This document shows positions 6,310-6,544 of a DNA stretch of 6,544 nt, in pieces. This stretch comes from Bacteroidia bacterium. Lineage in GTDB: Bacteria; Bacteroidota; Bacteroidia; Cytophagales; Cyclobacteriaceae. Under the pieces are notes generated by a model. The model had not been told where the DNA came from. It worked only from the letters and a program-made list of their open reading frames with translations, and searched no databases. Where the stretch lies: assembly GCA_025356795.1 (NCBI GenBank), contig JANXRR010000154.1:1-6544 (forward strand), in the 5' to 3' direction. The position numbers were made by a program, and so were the translations under genes. The stretch's first letter is position 1, and every line of letters begins with the position of its first letter.

Positions 6310-6544
6310 ATGAATAAAGTAGATAAAGAACTTGCAGATATGCAGAAGTATCGCGCTCGAAGTTGGCCGCGACTTATCAAACGGTTGCGAAGTCACATCG
6401 ATGAGCATGCCAGTGTAGCGTTAAAGAAGCGAGGGTTTCATGATTTTAAATTAGCATACTTACCTCTTTTATTTAATATCGATCCTCAAGGCATAACCAA
6501 TACGGAGTTATCTAAACGTGCTTGTGTTTCTAAACAAGCAATGA
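6310..6544 (+). CDS. MarR-family transcriptional regulator, N-terminal part (3' end outside window)
   Basis: Seventy-eight codons are present before the window ends, about half of a typical 140-160-residue MarR protein. A charged N-terminal helix region (RARSWPRLIKRLRSHID, residues about 14-30, part of the dimer interface) leads to helices carrying FKLAYLPLLFNID. The start of the winged helix-turn-helix follows (GITNTELSKRACVSKQAM, about 61-78), where the TELSKRA and VSKQAM segments are the characteristic MarR helices before and at the recognition helix. The gene is transcribed away from the efflux operon and shares its promoter region, so it is most likely the local, self-controlled repressor, released by the pump's substrates. 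No Shine-Dalgarno precedes the ATG at 6310; an alternative ATG is at 6340 (Met11). The wing and the C-terminal dimer helices cannot be judged. Family call is strong. Confidence 0.87.
   Translation, partial: MNKVDKELADMQKYRARSWPRLIKRLRSHIDEHASVALKKRGFHDFKLAYLPLLFNIDPQGITNTELSKRACVSKQAM

Overview
The window looks like a piece of a Bacteroidota chromosome, most likely a Cytophagales-type organism. It is AT-rich. None of the genes whose start is visible has a Shine-Dalgarno sequence. The divergent promoters fit the Flavobacterium/Bacteroides pattern (TTG, 17-23 nt, TAnnTTTG). The first gene is a topoisomerase IV A subunit of the Bacteroidota type. Genus-level placement is not possible from the sequence alone.

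Layout. Positions 1-2056 (+) hold the 3' part of parC (topoisomerase IV subunit A); its N-terminal catalytic part lies off the left edge. A 244-base convergent gap (2057-2300) has no gene. Positions 6221 down to 2301 (-) hold a compact three-gene operon, in transcription order an EmrA/HlyD-type periplasmic adaptor, an EmrB-type DHA2 major-facilitator pump and a TolC-type outer-membrane channel. The gaps are 1 and 8 bases, so one mRNA should supply a complete tripartite drug exporter. Positions 6310-6544 (+) hold the start of a divergent MarR-family regulator, cut by the right edge.

Regulation. The 88-base gap between the adaptor gene and the marR gene contains a perfect 8-bp inverted repeat (TTAGTCAA, 5 bases, TTGACTAA). 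Each arm carries a TTGAC that can serve as the -33 element of one of two back-to-back promoters, each with a perfect TAnnTTTG -7 element. One MarR dimer on this site could shut off both the pump operon and its own gene. The marR -7 element is so close to its ATG that its mRNA may be leaderless.

Most unusual point. The end of parC appears to be written in two reading frames. From a run of ten A (1738-1747) to about 1995, the annotated frame encodes a nondescript Q/S/P/N-rich stretch. The -1 frame encodes 83 residues of a histone-H1-like Lys/Ala/Pro/Ser tail with 32 Lys+Arg and no Asp or Glu, ending at TAA 1996-1998. The annotated frame then finishes with GDTIELDL, which looks like a genuine topoisomerase IV terminus. 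This means either two compensating one-base indels (biological or assembly errors) or slippage at the A-run giving alternative C-termini. Apart from this and the divergent promoter design, the window is an ordinary core gene next to an ordinary efflux locus; I see no mobile element, CRISPR array, tRNA or rRNA.
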